Shown: positions 1 through 7,221, counted from the first letter of the stretch. The stretch is DNA of 15,052 nucleotides from Clostridiaceae bacterium (GCA_016297555.1 JAEDGK010000046.1:1-15052), one strand, 5' to 3'. Notes: generated by a model from the sequence alone, not told the origin. Translations and numbers: made by a program.

Positions 1-1570
1 CGCCGGGGCCGAGAGCCGAAAGACGGCGCTTGTGAGTAAGCTCGGCAAGGGGGTTCGTCTGATCCATGAACTGAGAGAGCGGAGATGAGCCGAAGAACTC
101 TCTGATTGCAACCATTACGGGGCGGATGTTGATGAGGGTCTGCGGAGTGATTTTATCCTCATCCTCTTGAGCCTGAATAGCCATTCTCTCGCGGACAACT
201 CTTTCCATTCTTGCAAGACCGATTCTGAACTGATTCTGAAGCAGCTCGCCTACGGAACGGATTCGTCTGTTGCCGAGATGATCTATATCGTCAACATTTC
301 CGACATGCTTGGTCAGGCAGTTGACATAGTTGACGGATGCGAAGATATCGTCAACAATAATGTGCTTGGGAATAAGGTCGTCGCAGCGCTCTGCCATTTC
401 GGCAAGCAGAGCCTCTTTATCGTCGCCGCACTTTTCGAGAATTTCATGAATAACGGAGAAGCGAACCTTCTCGTTAATTCCTATCTCGTCAAGCTCCGCC
501 TTGGTTATGCTGTCGGGGAGCAGTGCCAAAGGCTCAACCATGCCGTTTGAAATAACGAACAGCTCGCTGCCGTCCTCGCAGGCAACTACAACCCTCATAA
601 CGCCTGCCTGCTCAATTTCAATGGCTTTCTGCTTTGTCAGAACCTCGCCGGGCTCGGCAAGCAGCTCGCCCGTGTATTCGGAGATAACGGGCTGTGCAAC
701 GGTGCAGCCGGGAAGGCGGTTGAGCATTGAAAGCTTTTTGTTGTATTTATAGCGGCCAACTCTGGAAATATCATATCTGTGGGGATCAAAGAAGAGATTG
801 TCAATATGCTGCTGGGCGGATTCAAGCGTTACGGGCTCGCCGGGACGAAGCTTTTTGAAGACCTCCATAAGAGCTTCTTCGGTGTTTCTCGTTTCGTCCT
901 TTTCCATGGTTGCTTCAAGCTTGTTATCCTCGCCGAAGAAGCGGCGGATATCGTCGTTGGAGCTAAGACCGAGCGCACGGATAAACGCTGTGATGTAGAT
1001 TTTTCTGTTCTTATCTATGCGGACATAGAAAATGTCGTTGGCGTCGGTCTCATATTCGAGCCATGCGCCTCTGTTGGGGTTAATCGTGCTCGTGTAAAGC
1101 TCGATACCCGTTTTATCGTGGGTCATTCCGTAGTAGACGCCGGGGGAACGGACAAGCTGTGAAACAATAACTCTTTCCGCGCCGTTGATAACGAAGGTTC
1201 CGCTGTCGGTCATTATCGGGAAATCGCCCATAAAGACCTCGGACTCCTTGATTATGCCCGTTTCCTTGTTTTGAAGGCGAACGGTTACGCGCATGGGAGC
1301 GGCATAGGTTGCGTCGCGCTCCTTGCACTCACGCACCGTGTATTTGGGCTTATCGTCCATGCGATAGTCAACGAAGCTGAGCACCCAGTTTCCGGTATAA
1401 TCCGTGATATCCGCCATGTCACGGAAAACTTCTTTCAGCCCTACATCGATGAACCATTTGTAGGACGCTTTCTGAATTTCAATGAGGTTGGGCATATCCA
1501 TAACCTCTTTGATTTTTCCGAAACTCATGCGTGTGCAGCTTCCGCGCTTAACGGGATCCATTTTCAGCAT
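1..1570 (-). CDS. rpoB: RNA polymerase subunit beta, N-terminal part (runs off the window)
   Basis: Catalytic beta subunit of DNA-dependent RNA polymerase, a cytoplasmic core transcription component. The reverse strand reads open for 523 codons from an ATG at 1570 and leaves the window at base 1. Near the start it carries the family signature 'MPNLIEIQ..SYKWF', then 'DFPIMTDSGTFVINGAERV' and 'SQLVRSPGVYY'. The last visible residues are the rifampicin-binding cluster 'SQFMDQTNPLAELTHKRR' followed by 'LSALGPG'. The residues equivalent to E. coli D516, H526 and S531 are all the usual ones. A GGAG ribosome binding site lies about 10 bases before the ATG. The gene has its own promoter and a 139-base leader; the gene upstream is tmcAL, not the usual rplL. 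The C-terminal two thirds and any rpoC lie outside. Identity is certain; the exact start is well supported. Confidence 0.97.
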   Translation of the reverse strand, partial: MLKMDPVKRGSCTRMSFGKIKEVMDMPNLIEIQKASYKWFIDVGLKEVFRDMADITDYTGNWVLSFVDYRMDDKPKYTVRECKERDATYAAPMRVTVRLQNKETGIIKESEVFMGDFPIMTDSGTFVINGAERVIVSQLVRSPGVYYGMTHDKTGIELYTSTINPNRGAWLEYETDANDIFYVRIDKNRKIYITAFIRALGLSSNDDIRRFFGEDNKLEATMEKDETRNTEEALMEVFKKLRPGEPVTLESAQQHIDNLFFDPHRYDISRVGRYKYNKKLSMLNRLPGCTVAQPVISEYTGELLAEPGEVLTKQKAIEIEQAGVMRVVVACEDGSELFVISNGMVEPLALLPDSITKAELDEIGINEKVRFSVIHEILEKCGDDKEALLAEMAERCDDLIPKHIIVDDIFASVNYVNCLTKHVGNVDDIDHLGNRRIRSVGELLQNQFRIGLARMERVVRERMAIQAQEDEDKITPQTLINIRPVMVAIREFFGSSPLSQFMDQTNPLAELTHKRRLSALGPG

Positions 1571-1715
1571 TAAGCAATCACTCCGTTTCTTTAAATCTTC
1601 CATTCCTTGTGGAAAGCCGAAATTTGCATAGTTATTACCCATAATTTTAATAAATTTACGCGCAAAATTAGCTTAAATTATAGGGTAATAAACTCCATTA
1701 TAGACACGGATTAAT
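1571..1715 (-). promoter_or_regulatory. rpoB 5' leader with long inverted repeat
   Basis: About 139 transcribed bases are predicted between the promoter and the rpoB ATG. They contain an imperfect inverted repeat with arms 1631-1650 and 1673-1693. By eye it forms 19 base pairs with three single-base bulges, and the AT-rich loop can pair further. No poly-T tract follows it on the reverse strand, so it does not look like a simple attenuator. It could protect the mRNA or bind a regulator. No known riboswitch class was recognised. Confidence 0.55.
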
Positions 1716-1744
1716 ATTATATCGGCAGATGGGGTACTTGTCAA
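1716..1744 (-). promoter_or_regulatory. Consensus sigma-A promoter for rpoB
   Basis: On the reverse strand a perfect TTGACA (1744-1739) is followed after exactly 17 bases by a perfect TATAAT (1721-1716). Transcription would start near 1709. Both hexamers and the spacing are ideal, as expected for a highly expressed housekeeping gene. Confidence 0.9.
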
Positions 1745-1884
1745 GCCTTTTTTATAAATTATTATGGAAAAATTTTTATTTGTGCAATCATACGAAATTT
1801 TAAATAAATTTATCAAAATTTTTGTTAATATTTTTTAGGGTTTTGTTAAATTTGACTATCTCACAACTTTCCGATAAAGAAATC

Positions 1885-1919
1885 GGGCTGCCGGCGCAAA
1901 ATCAAGCGCGCAGCAGCCC
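1885..1919 (-). terminator. Hairpin terminator after tmcAL
   Basis: GGGCTGC pairs perfectly with GCAGCCC, and an inner GCGC pair extends the stem past a small bulge. On the reverse strand it is followed by GATTTCTTTA, a weak T-rich tail. It sits 25 bases after the tmcAL stop and upstream of the rpoB promoter, so it would separate the two genes. The interrupted T run makes it a moderate call. Confidence 0.6.
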
Positions 1920-1944
1920 TCAAACAGGTCTGTCACGGAATAAT

Positions 1945-3120
1945 TTACCTATATATAATCGGTTTAAACCTCTTTTCTTCTCCGCAGGGAAGGCTTTTTT
2001 TATAGCAAAGTGAGAAAATATCGCCCGCCGAACATTCAAGCCCGAATATCCTTTGAGCATTTTCTCCGATGTCCGCAATGTCCGCCGCTTTGGTTACCAA
2101 AGGCAGCTTTGCCGTCTGCTTTGCCGCCCTGAGCAGCTCCGCACCGACGGAATTAAAGCCGAGAACCCGAATATACGGCACGGGTATTTCAAGGTCTGCG
2201 GCGGTAACTCCGAGAAAATAATTCATAACTATCCGCCTTATTCTTGCGTGGGAATAACGCTTTGTCTTTGCCAGCGCATAAAGCTCTTCAAGGCTCACCG
2301 CTTCCTTTGCGGCAGATAAAATCCTGTTTTCAATCCCCTCGCTTACATCGGGCGCGTCCGAAAGCTCGGCGGCTGATGCGGTTCTCAGCTTATAAAGTAC
2401 GGCGTTTTCTATCCTCCCTATATCCGCAAGCTCCGCGCGGGAATAGATTTCCGCCGCTTTTGCGGGCACAAAGCCTTGCCAATCCCCTCCGCTTTTAATC
2501 AGGCTTCTGATAAGCGAAGCCGAGGCAAAGCTGCTGTGTGCCTCGGAGGAATCGTGCTCCGCTCCAACCCTCGCAAAAGCGGCAGGCTTGATTTGGCTGC
2601 CGAAAAATTTGAGCGCGGCGACATATTCCACTCCGAGAATATCATTCGGAGTTTTTATTATATCCGCCGTATCGGGTCTTAACTCACGGAGCGCATTTTC
2701 TCTTGCCGCGGCAAACGAAATTCCTTTTTCAAGATGTGCAGAAATGAGCGGCTCAATCTCGGCGCAGTAAACCGCGTCTGCCGCCGCCGCTATTTTTTCG
2801 GTGTCCCCGCTTTCGCTTCCGAAAACAAGGCGGTCAACACAGCCGAGCCCGTCAAAGACGGCAACGCCTGCCCTTGCAAAACGCTGAGCGGAAGAAACGG
2901 CATAAACGGACGGAAGCTGCAAAACAAGGTCAATCCCGCTCTCAAGCGCCGCCCTTGTACGCACTTCGCAATTCATCAGCGCAGGCTCGCCGCGCTGAAC
3001 AAAGCTGCCGCTCATAACGGAAACAATGCAGTCCGCTCCCGCTTCTCTCGCCCGCTCCGCAAGCAAGGCGTGACCGTTATGGAACGGATTATATTCGGCA
3101 ATTATGCCCGCAGCAATCAT
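1945..3120 (-). CDS. tmcAL: tRNA(Met) cytidine acetate ligase TmcAL
   Basis: TmcAL (formerly YlbM/DUF795 family) activates acetate with ATP to acetyl-AMP and makes N4-acetylcytidine at C34 of elongator tRNA-Met. The protein opens with 'AAGIIAEYNPFHNGH', the nucleotidyltransferase HxGH motif at residues 14-17. It also has 'MSGSFVQRGEPAL', 'LPSVYAVSSAQRFA', 'FGSESGD' and near the C terminus 'VPYIRVLGFNSVGAELL', all typical of the family. The start at 3120 was chosen because family members begin a few residues before 'EYNPFHNGH' and because AAAGGA lies 11 bases upstream. The frame stays open to 3174, but those extra 18 codons cover the ribosome binding site. Length from 3120 is 391 aa, close to the usual 390-415. 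It is divergent from ackA, whose product makes acetate, and the substrate tRNA-Met is encoded at 11033. Confidence 0.93.
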   Translation of the reverse strand: MIAAGIIAEYNPFHNGHALLAERAREAGADCIVSVMSGSFVQRGEPALMNCEVRTRAALESGIDLVLQLPSVYAVSSAQRFARAGVAVFDGLGCVDRLVFGSESGDTEKIAAAADAVYCAEIEPLISAHLEKGISFAAARENALRELRPDTADIIKTPNDILGVEYVAALKFFGSQIKPAAFARVGAEHDSSEAHSSFASASLIRSLIKSGGDWQGFVPAKAAEIYSRAELADIGRIENAVLYKLRTASAAELSDAPDVSEGIENRILSAAKEAVSLEELYALAKTKRYSHARIRRIVMNYFLGVTAADLEIPVPYIRVLGFNSVGAELLRAAKQTAKLPLVTKAADIADIGENAQRIFGLECSAGDIFSLCYKKSLPCGEEKRFKPIIYR

Positions 3121-3157
3121 ATTTATGCCATTCCTTTCTATAAATGTAATAAAATGC

Positions 3158-3186
3158 TTGAAAAATACAACCATTAAGTATATAAT
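3158..3186 (+). promoter_or_regulatory. Promoter for ackA
   Basis: TTGAAA (3158-3163), a 17-base spacer and a perfect TATAAT (3181-3186). The transcript would start near 3193, giving a leader of about 50 bases before the ackA start. Confidence 0.8.
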
Positions 3187-3211
3187 ATAACAGTTACCGA
3201 CTTAAAATCAA
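3184..3211 (-). promoter_or_regulatory. Predicted promoter for tmcAL
   Basis: The reverse strand has TTGATT (3211-3206), 16 bases, then TATATT (3189-3184). The -10 overlaps the ackA -10 on the other strand, so the two divergent promoters may exclude each other. Weaker than the ackA promoter, so this is a moderate call. Confidence 0.5.
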
Positions 3212-3241
3212 GTCAATCTTAAATATTCGGGAGTGTTGAAA

Positions 3242-4447
3242 TTGAAAATTCTTGTTATCAACTGCGGCAGTTCATCTCTGAAATATCAGCTTTTCGATAT
3301 GGACAACGAAAAAATGATAGCCAAAGGAAACTGCGAAAGAATCGGCGTTGACGGCAAAATCGGCGGTTCAACCGCTGACGGACGCAAATTTGAATATGAG
3401 GTTCCTTTTGAAAACCACACCAAAGCTTTCCTTGAGGTTAAAAAGGTTCTCACCGAGGGCGACGCAAAGGTTATCGACGATCTGAGCGAAATCGCCGCCG
3501 TCGGTCACCGCATAGTTCAGGGCGGCGCGCTGTTTAATGAAAGCGTGCTTGTTACCGAAGAGGTTATCAAGGGCATTGAGAGCCTTTGCGACCTTGCTCC
3601 TCTCCACAACCCCGCTCACATTCAGGGCATCAGAGCCTGCGTCGATGTTTTCGGCAAGGAGCTGCCCCAGGTTGTTGTTTTTGACAATGCCTTCCACTCA
3701 ACAATGCCCCCCGAGGCATATATGTTCCCCATTCCTTATGAATATTATGAAAAATATCAGGTTCGCCGCTACGGCTTCCACGGAACCTCTCACCGCTTTG
3801 TCAGCGCACGCTGTGCCGAAGTTATGGGCAAAGACATAAAAGACCTCAAAATCGTCACCTGCCATCTCGGCAACGGCTCTTCAATCACGGCAGTCAAGGG
3901 CGGCAAGTGCGTTGACACAAGCATGGGTCTTACTCCGCTTGACGGCTTCATTATGGGCACTCGCTGCGGCGCGGTTGACCCCTCTGTTATCACCTTCCTT
4001 CAGGAAAAAGAGGGCTGGTCCCCCGCTCAGACAAGCGAAATCCTCAACAAGAAATCGGGCATTCTCGGCGTTTCGGGAATCAGCAGTGACGACAGAGATG
4101 TTACAGCCGCCGAAAACGAGGGCAACGAGCGCGCTCATCTTGCAAGAAGCATTATGAAGTATCAGGTTCGCAAAGTTATCGGCAGCTATGTTGCCGCCAT
4201 GGACGGCGTTGACGCCATCGTATTCACGGGCGGAATTGGCGAAAACACAACAGACCTGCGCGCCGATGTCTGCAAAAACCTCACCTATCTCGGTGTTGAG
4301 CTTGACGAGGCTGCAAACGAAGTTATGCGCCGCGGCAAGGAGGGCGAAATCTCACTTCCCTCCTCCAAGGTCAGAGTTTTCGTTCTGCCTACAAACGAAG
4401 AGCTTGTTATCGCAAGAGATACCAAGGCTATCGTTGAAGCTCTATAA
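3242..4447 (+). CDS. ackA: Acetate kinase
   Basis: AckA interconverts acetyl phosphate + ADP and acetate + ATP, giving the ATP-yielding last step of acetate fermentation in the cytoplasm. The protein begins 'MKILVINCGSSSLKYQL' and shows the ASKHA kinase motifs. These include N7, R90 in 'VGHRIVQGG', D148 in 'VFDNAFH', H180 in 'RRYGFHGTSHR', H208 in 'CHLGNGSS', R241 in 'MGTRCGAVDPS', 'FTGGIGEN' (328-335) and 'PTNEELVI'. Numbering matches characterised acetate kinases closely. The start is a TTG at 3242: GGGAG at 3229-3233 lies 8 bases upstream and the product has the canonical N terminus. A GTG at 3233 is in frame but overlaps that ribosome binding site. Length is 401 aa, normal for the family. 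No pta gene is visible. A strong terminator follows, so ackA is probably monocistronic. Confidence 0.97.
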   Translation: MKILVINCGSSSLKYQLFDMDNEKMIAKGNCERIGVDGKIGGSTADGRKFEYEVPFENHTKAFLEVKKVLTEGDAKVIDDLSEIAAVGHRIVQGGALFNESVLVTEEVIKGIESLCDLAPLHNPAHIQGIRACVDVFGKELPQVVVFDNAFHSTMPPEAYMFPIPYEYYEKYQVRRYGFHGTSHRFVSARCAEVMGKDIKDLKIVTCHLGNGSSITAVKGGKCVDTSMGLTPLDGFIMGTRCGAVDPSVITFLQEKEGWSPAQTSEILNKKSGILGVSGISSDDRDVTAAENEGNERAHLARSIMKYQVRKVIGSYVAAMDGVDAIVFTGGIGENTTDLRADVCKNLTYLGVELDEAANEVMRRGKEGEISLPSSKVRVFVLPTNEELVIARDTKAIVEAL

Positions 4448-4468
4448 TACATAAATAATATTGTTTGC

Positions 4469-4495
4469 GGCGGGGCGCGGCTGCGCCCGCCTTTT
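4469..4495 (+). terminator. Rho-independent terminator of ackA
   Basis: GGCGGGGCGC pairs with GCGCCCGCC, one G bulged, around a GGCT loop, followed by TTTT. It sits 22 bases after the ackA stop codon. Confidence 0.85.
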
Positions 4496-4535
4496 AAAAT
4501 CGGTATCTTTGTTTTTGCTCCGCATATAATTGTTA

Positions 4536-4564
4536 TTGACTTAAACATAAATTTTGGTTATAAT
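4536..4564 (+). promoter_or_regulatory. Promoter of the CBM9-like/nahK operon
   Basis: TTGACT (4536-4541), a 17-base spacer and a perfect TATAAT (4559-4564) give a start near 4571. This also shows that the in-frame TTG at 4554 cannot be the translation start, because it lies inside the promoter. Confidence 0.85.
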
Positions 4565-4613
4565 AAAGCTCCGCACCCACATCGGCGGTCTTAAAATGAT
4601 AGGAGGATTTTCC

Positions 4614-5243
4614 GTGGATTATATAGCTCCCCTTTTTGAAAGCGAGGATGCCGCTTCGGGCGCACCCGTTCCTAAAGCACGGCTATCGCACTTTCATTGG
4701 GAAAAACCCGGATATTCAACTCCGCTGAGCTTTGCTAAGCTTTACGCAGTCGAAAACAAAGGAATATTCGCTTCCCTGATGTCGTTTGAGGATAACATAC
4801 GCTGCGAATGCACACGGCGCGACGATCCTGTTTATACCGACAGCTGCCTTGAGCTTTTTCTTATGCCCGTTAAAGGCGACAGCCGCTATGTAAATTTTGA
4901 AATGAACAAAAACGGCGTTTATTTATCTCAAATCGGCGAAAAGCGTGAAAACCGCATTTTTATCAAAGAAATAACCCCTCTTGAGCCTATTATAACTCCT
5001 TTTGAAGTCACCGAAAACGGAGTGAAGGCATGGGGCTGTAAAATTTTTCTCTCCGACGCTTTCATTTCAAGCGTTTACGGAAAAGACTACTCAACAACCG
5101 AAGGAACCATCAAAGGTAACTTTTATAAATGCGCAGATTCCTCAGTCACCCCGCATTACGGCGCGCATTTTCCCGTCACAACCGCCGAGCTCGGATTTCA
5201 CAATCCCGCCTGCTTCGGCAACATAATTTTCAGAAAGGCGTGA
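4614..5243 (+). CDS. Carbohydrate-binding family 9-like protein (no signal peptide)
   Basis: This looks like a stand-alone family 9-like carbohydrate-binding beta-sandwich. The visible family pattern is 'DSCLELFLMP' (76-85), 'YVNFEMNKNG' (92-101) and 'GNFYKCAD' (168-175), followed by 'PHYGAHFPV' and 'FHNPACFGNIIF' at the C terminus. The start is GTG at 4614, because a perfect AGGAGG at 4601-4606 lies 7 bases upstream; the product is 209 aa. No signal peptide, lipobox or membrane segment is present, so it should be cytoplasmic, unlike most such domains, which are parts of secreted enzymes. Its stop codon overlaps the likely start of the downstream nahK-like gene. That points to a role with the same amino sugar or its phosphate, but its ligand is unknown. 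Family assignment is from remembered motifs; the function is inference. Confidence 0.75.
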   Translation: MDYIAPLFESEDAASGAPVPKARLSHFHWEKPGYSTPLSFAKLYAVENKGIFASLMSFEDNIRCECTRRDDPVYTDSCLELFLMPVKGDSRYVNFEMNKNGVYLSQIGEKRENRIFIKEITPLEPIITPFEVTENGVKAWGCKIFLSDAFISSVYGKDYSTTEGTIKGNFYKCADSSVTPHYGAHFPVTTAELGFHNPACFGNIIFRKA

Positions 5244-6382
5244 CAACGGTTTTGGAAAACAAAATAGTAAACATTCCCGAGCTGCTCGGAGCTTTCAAAT
5301 TCAAAGGAAAGCTTGAAAATGTTACTCAGCTTTTTGACGGTCATATCAACAACACCTACATATTTGAATTCTGCGAAGAAAACGGTCACAAAAACAAATA
5401 TCTCGTTCAAGAGCTCAACACCTATGTTTTTAAAGACCCCGATTCTCTTATGGAAAATGTTGTCGGGGTTACTAACCATATGCACAACGCCGTAATCAAA
5501 AACGGCGGCGATGTTGAGCGTGAATGTCTTTATGTTTTCTTTACCAAAGAAAACAAGCCTTATTATGTTGACAACAACGGCCGCTACTGGCGGTGCTATA
5601 ACTATATCTATGACGCTCACTCCTGCCAGAGCGTTGACAGCGAGCAGACCTTTTTCAATGCCGCCAAGGCTTTCGGCAAATTCCAGCGTATGCTTGCCGA
5701 TTATCCGATTGATAAGCTTTCGGAAACCATACCCAATTTTCACAACACGGTTTCAAGATTTGCCGATTTTAAAAAGGCAGTTGCCGACAATCTTTCAGGC
5801 AGAGCAGACGAAGCAAGCGAGGAAATCGAATTCGCCCTTTCCCGTGAAAGCGACTGCTCCGTGCTCGTTGACCTGCTCAATGCGGGCGAGCTTCCCCTGC
5901 GCGTAACTCACAACGACACAAAACTCAACAATGTTATGTTTGACAATAAAACCAATGAGGGCATATGCGTTGTTGACCTTGACACGGTTATGCCCGGCCT
6001 TTCGCTCTATGATTTCGGCGACAGTATCCGTTTCGGCGCAAACACCGCCGCCGAGGACGAAAAGGATGTTTCAAAGGTTTCGCTCAGCCTTGAGCATTTC
6101 AAGGCATATACTCTCGGCTATCTCTCCGCAGCAGGAGAAAGCCTGACCAAAAAGGAGATTGAATATCTTGCTTTCTCCTCAAAGCTTATGACGCTCGAAT
6201 GCGGAATGAGATTTCTCGGCGACTTCATAAACGGCGATGTATATTTCAAAACAGCGTATCCCGAGCACAACCTCGTCAGATGCCGCACCCAATTTGCACT
6301 CGTTGCCGACATTGAAAGAAAGCTCCCCGAAATGCAGAAAATCGTTGATGACTGCTGCCGTGAGCTTGGAATAGAAAAATGA
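5240..6382 (+). CDS. nahK: N-acetylhexosamine 1-kinase (NahK) homologue, APH-like kinase fold
   Basis: Members of this family phosphorylate GlcNAc or GalNAc at C1 in the cytoplasm, for example in the Bifidobacterium lacto-N-biose/galacto-N-biose pathway. The protein follows the NahK pattern almost block by block: 'DGHINNTY' (34-40), 'LVQELNTYVF' (55-64), 'NFHNTVSRFADFK' (167-179), the catalytic loop 'RVTHNDTKLNN' (221-231, Asp226), and 'VVDLDTVMPG' (metal site, 244-253). Then come 'YDFGDSIRFGANTA', 'MTLECGMRFL' and 'YPEHNLVRCRTQ'. The GTG at 5240 overlaps the previous stop as GTGA, suggesting translational coupling; a TTG at 5252 is the alternative. Length is 380 aa against about 359 in the bifidobacterial enzyme. 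No lacto-N-biose phosphorylase or galT/galE gene is adjacent, so the source of the sugar is unclear. Substrate could differ from the named one. Confidence 0.85.
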   Translation: MTTVLENKIVNIPELLGAFKFKGKLENVTQLFDGHINNTYIFEFCEENGHKNKYLVQELNTYVFKDPDSLMENVVGVTNHMHNAVIKNGGDVERECLYVFFTKENKPYYVDNNGRYWRCYNYIYDAHSCQSVDSEQTFFNAAKAFGKFQRMLADYPIDKLSETIPNFHNTVSRFADFKKAVADNLSGRADEASEEIEFALSRESDCSVLVDLLNAGELPLRVTHNDTKLNNVMFDNKTNEGICVVDLDTVMPGLSLYDFGDSIRFGANTAAEDEKDVSKVSLSLEHFKAYTLGYLSAAGESLTKKEIEYLAFSSKLMTLECGMRFLGDFINGDVYFKTAYPEHNLVRCRTQFALVADIERKLPEMQKIVDDCCRELGIEK

Positions 6383-6714
6383 TATCGGATATTCTCAGCG
6401 AAGCCGAATTTAAGCGGCGGCTCGTTAATTGGCTGCTTGAAAATGACCGAGGCGCATTTCTCGGCGGCTCAATGACCCGCGAAGAATACATTGAAACCTA
6501 TCGCCTGCCTGATTTTGACTATGTTCACACGCAGTCCTTTGCAGACGAAAACGGCGATTTGATAACGCTGCTCCGCAGTGAAATCAGGCTCAGCGACTGG
6601 GAGACCAAAAACGGCAGAGAGCCCCGCAAATTTGAATTCTACCGAGTGCTTAAAACAATGACGGATTCTCCCGAGGTTGAGCCGTTTCCGATGGGATATA
6701 TTATTGTTTTATAA
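6379..6714 (+). CDS. Hypothetical 111-aa protein, third gene of the nahK operon
   Basis: Not recognised. The ATG overlaps the nahK stop as ATGA and a GGAATAG lies a few bases upstream, so it is probably translated by coupling. The product is a small soluble, acidic-leaning protein without signal peptide, membrane segment or cysteine motif. It starts with a likely helix ('SEAEFKRRLVNWLLEND'), then 'GGSMTREEYIETYRLPDF', then a region that looks like beta strands ('LITLLRSEIRLSDWE', 'KFEFYRVLKTM'). A strong terminator follows directly, so it ends the operon. Codon use resembles the neighbours. The close linkage suggests a role with the sugar kinase or the CBM9-like protein, but no function can be assigned. 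Confidence 0.8.
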   Translation: MISDILSEAEFKRRLVNWLLENDRGAFLGGSMTREEYIETYRLPDFDYVHTQSFADENGDLITLLRSEIRLSDWETKNGREPRKFEFYRVLKTMTDSPEVEPFPMGYIIVL

Positions 6715-6742
6715 TATTATAATAGTTTATAACAGTCTATAA

Positions 6743-6780
6743 CGCCGGCGCCGCGCTCTGCGTGCCGGCGCTTTATTTTT
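6743..6780 (+). terminator. Rho-independent terminator of the nahK operon
   Basis: CGCCGGC (6743-6749) pairs with GCCGGCG (6764-6770), and the stem extends inward with a bulge. CTTTATTTTT follows. It closes the three-gene transcript. Confidence 0.88.
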
Positions 6781-6913
6781 CTCAATAAAAACAGTATAAA
6801 CTCAAATATCATATTTGTAACTTAAAAGGTTATAAAAATTATGTCGTAAGTTGTCGATTTGCGGTAACAATGCAATTAAACTGTTAAGTAGCATCTGATT
6901 ACGAGGTGAATTT

Positions 6914-7138
6914 ATGAGTTACCGCCATTATGATGAAATCAAATCTCTCGGGCTTAACATAGCCTTTTACAGAAAGAAAAAAGGGGTTTCTCAGTTAAAG
7001 CTTGCAGAGCTTGTCAACATCAGCCGCACTCATATGAGCCGAATTGAAACTGCCGACTGCGCCGTTTCTCTTGACCTGCTGTTTGACATATGCTCCGCTC
7101 TTGAAATTGAGCCGAAAACGCTTTTTGACTTTAAATAA
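6914..7138 (+). CDS. Small XRE-family DNA-binding regulator
   Basis: A 74-aa protein that is essentially one Cro/C1-type helix-turn-helix domain. Residues 14-40 read as HTH: 'NIAFYRKKKGVSQLKLAEL' followed by 'VNISRTHMSRIE', with 'LFDICSALEIEPKTLFDF' closing the five-helix bundle. GAGGTGA ends 5 bases before the ATG. There is no room for a ligand or protease domain, so it probably binds DNA as a dimer. It is preceded by the nahK-operon terminator and 130 AT-rich bases in which I could not place a convincing promoter. The AraC-type gene follows after 83 bases with its own -10 element. Its targets are unknown; its own promoter or the next gene are the simplest guesses. Confidence 0.88.
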   Translation: MSYRHYDEIKSLGLNIAFYRKKKGVSQLKLAELVNISRTHMSRIETADCAVSLDLLFDICSALEIEPKTLFDFK

Positions 7139-7184
7139 CCTGACACAACTCAGCACAGAAAGTCAAGAAACCCCGCTCCGAAGC

Positions 7185-7193
7185 TGATATAAT
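7185..7193 (+). promoter_or_regulatory. Extended -10 element before the AraC-type regulator
   Basis: TGATATAAT is a TGn-TATAAT extended -10. No good -35 hexamer lies at 16-18 bases, which fits extended -10 or activator-dependent promoters. The transcript would start near 7200, leaving a leader of about 20 bases with the ribosome binding site. Confidence 0.6.
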
Positions 7194-7221
7194 CGGGTCA
7201 TACGGAAAGGGGAACTGCCAT

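Noticed and set aside
167..1573. Several forward-strand open frames (167-550, 779-1162, 1271-1573)
   Set aside because: They lie antisense to rpoB, whose protein sequence is unmistakable; none has a plausible ribosome binding site or recognisable product.
1631..1693. Riboswitch or T-box in the rpoB leader
   Set aside because: No conserved core of a known class could be recognised, and no terminator or alternative stem follows; only a long AT-rich stem is visible.
2053..3177. Forward-strand frames opposite tmcAL, the longest 2734-3177
   Set aside because: Shadows of the high-GC third-position coding pattern of tmcAL; the longest also crosses the divergent promoter region.
4554..4613. Longer N terminus of the CBM9-like protein from TTG 4554
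   Set aside because: This TTG lies between the -35 and -10 elements, upstream of the predicted transcript start; GTG 4614 has a perfect AGGAGG.
5198..5743. A 181-codon reverse frame
   Set aside because: Fully antisense to the well-supported nahK-like gene; composition is what reversed codons give.
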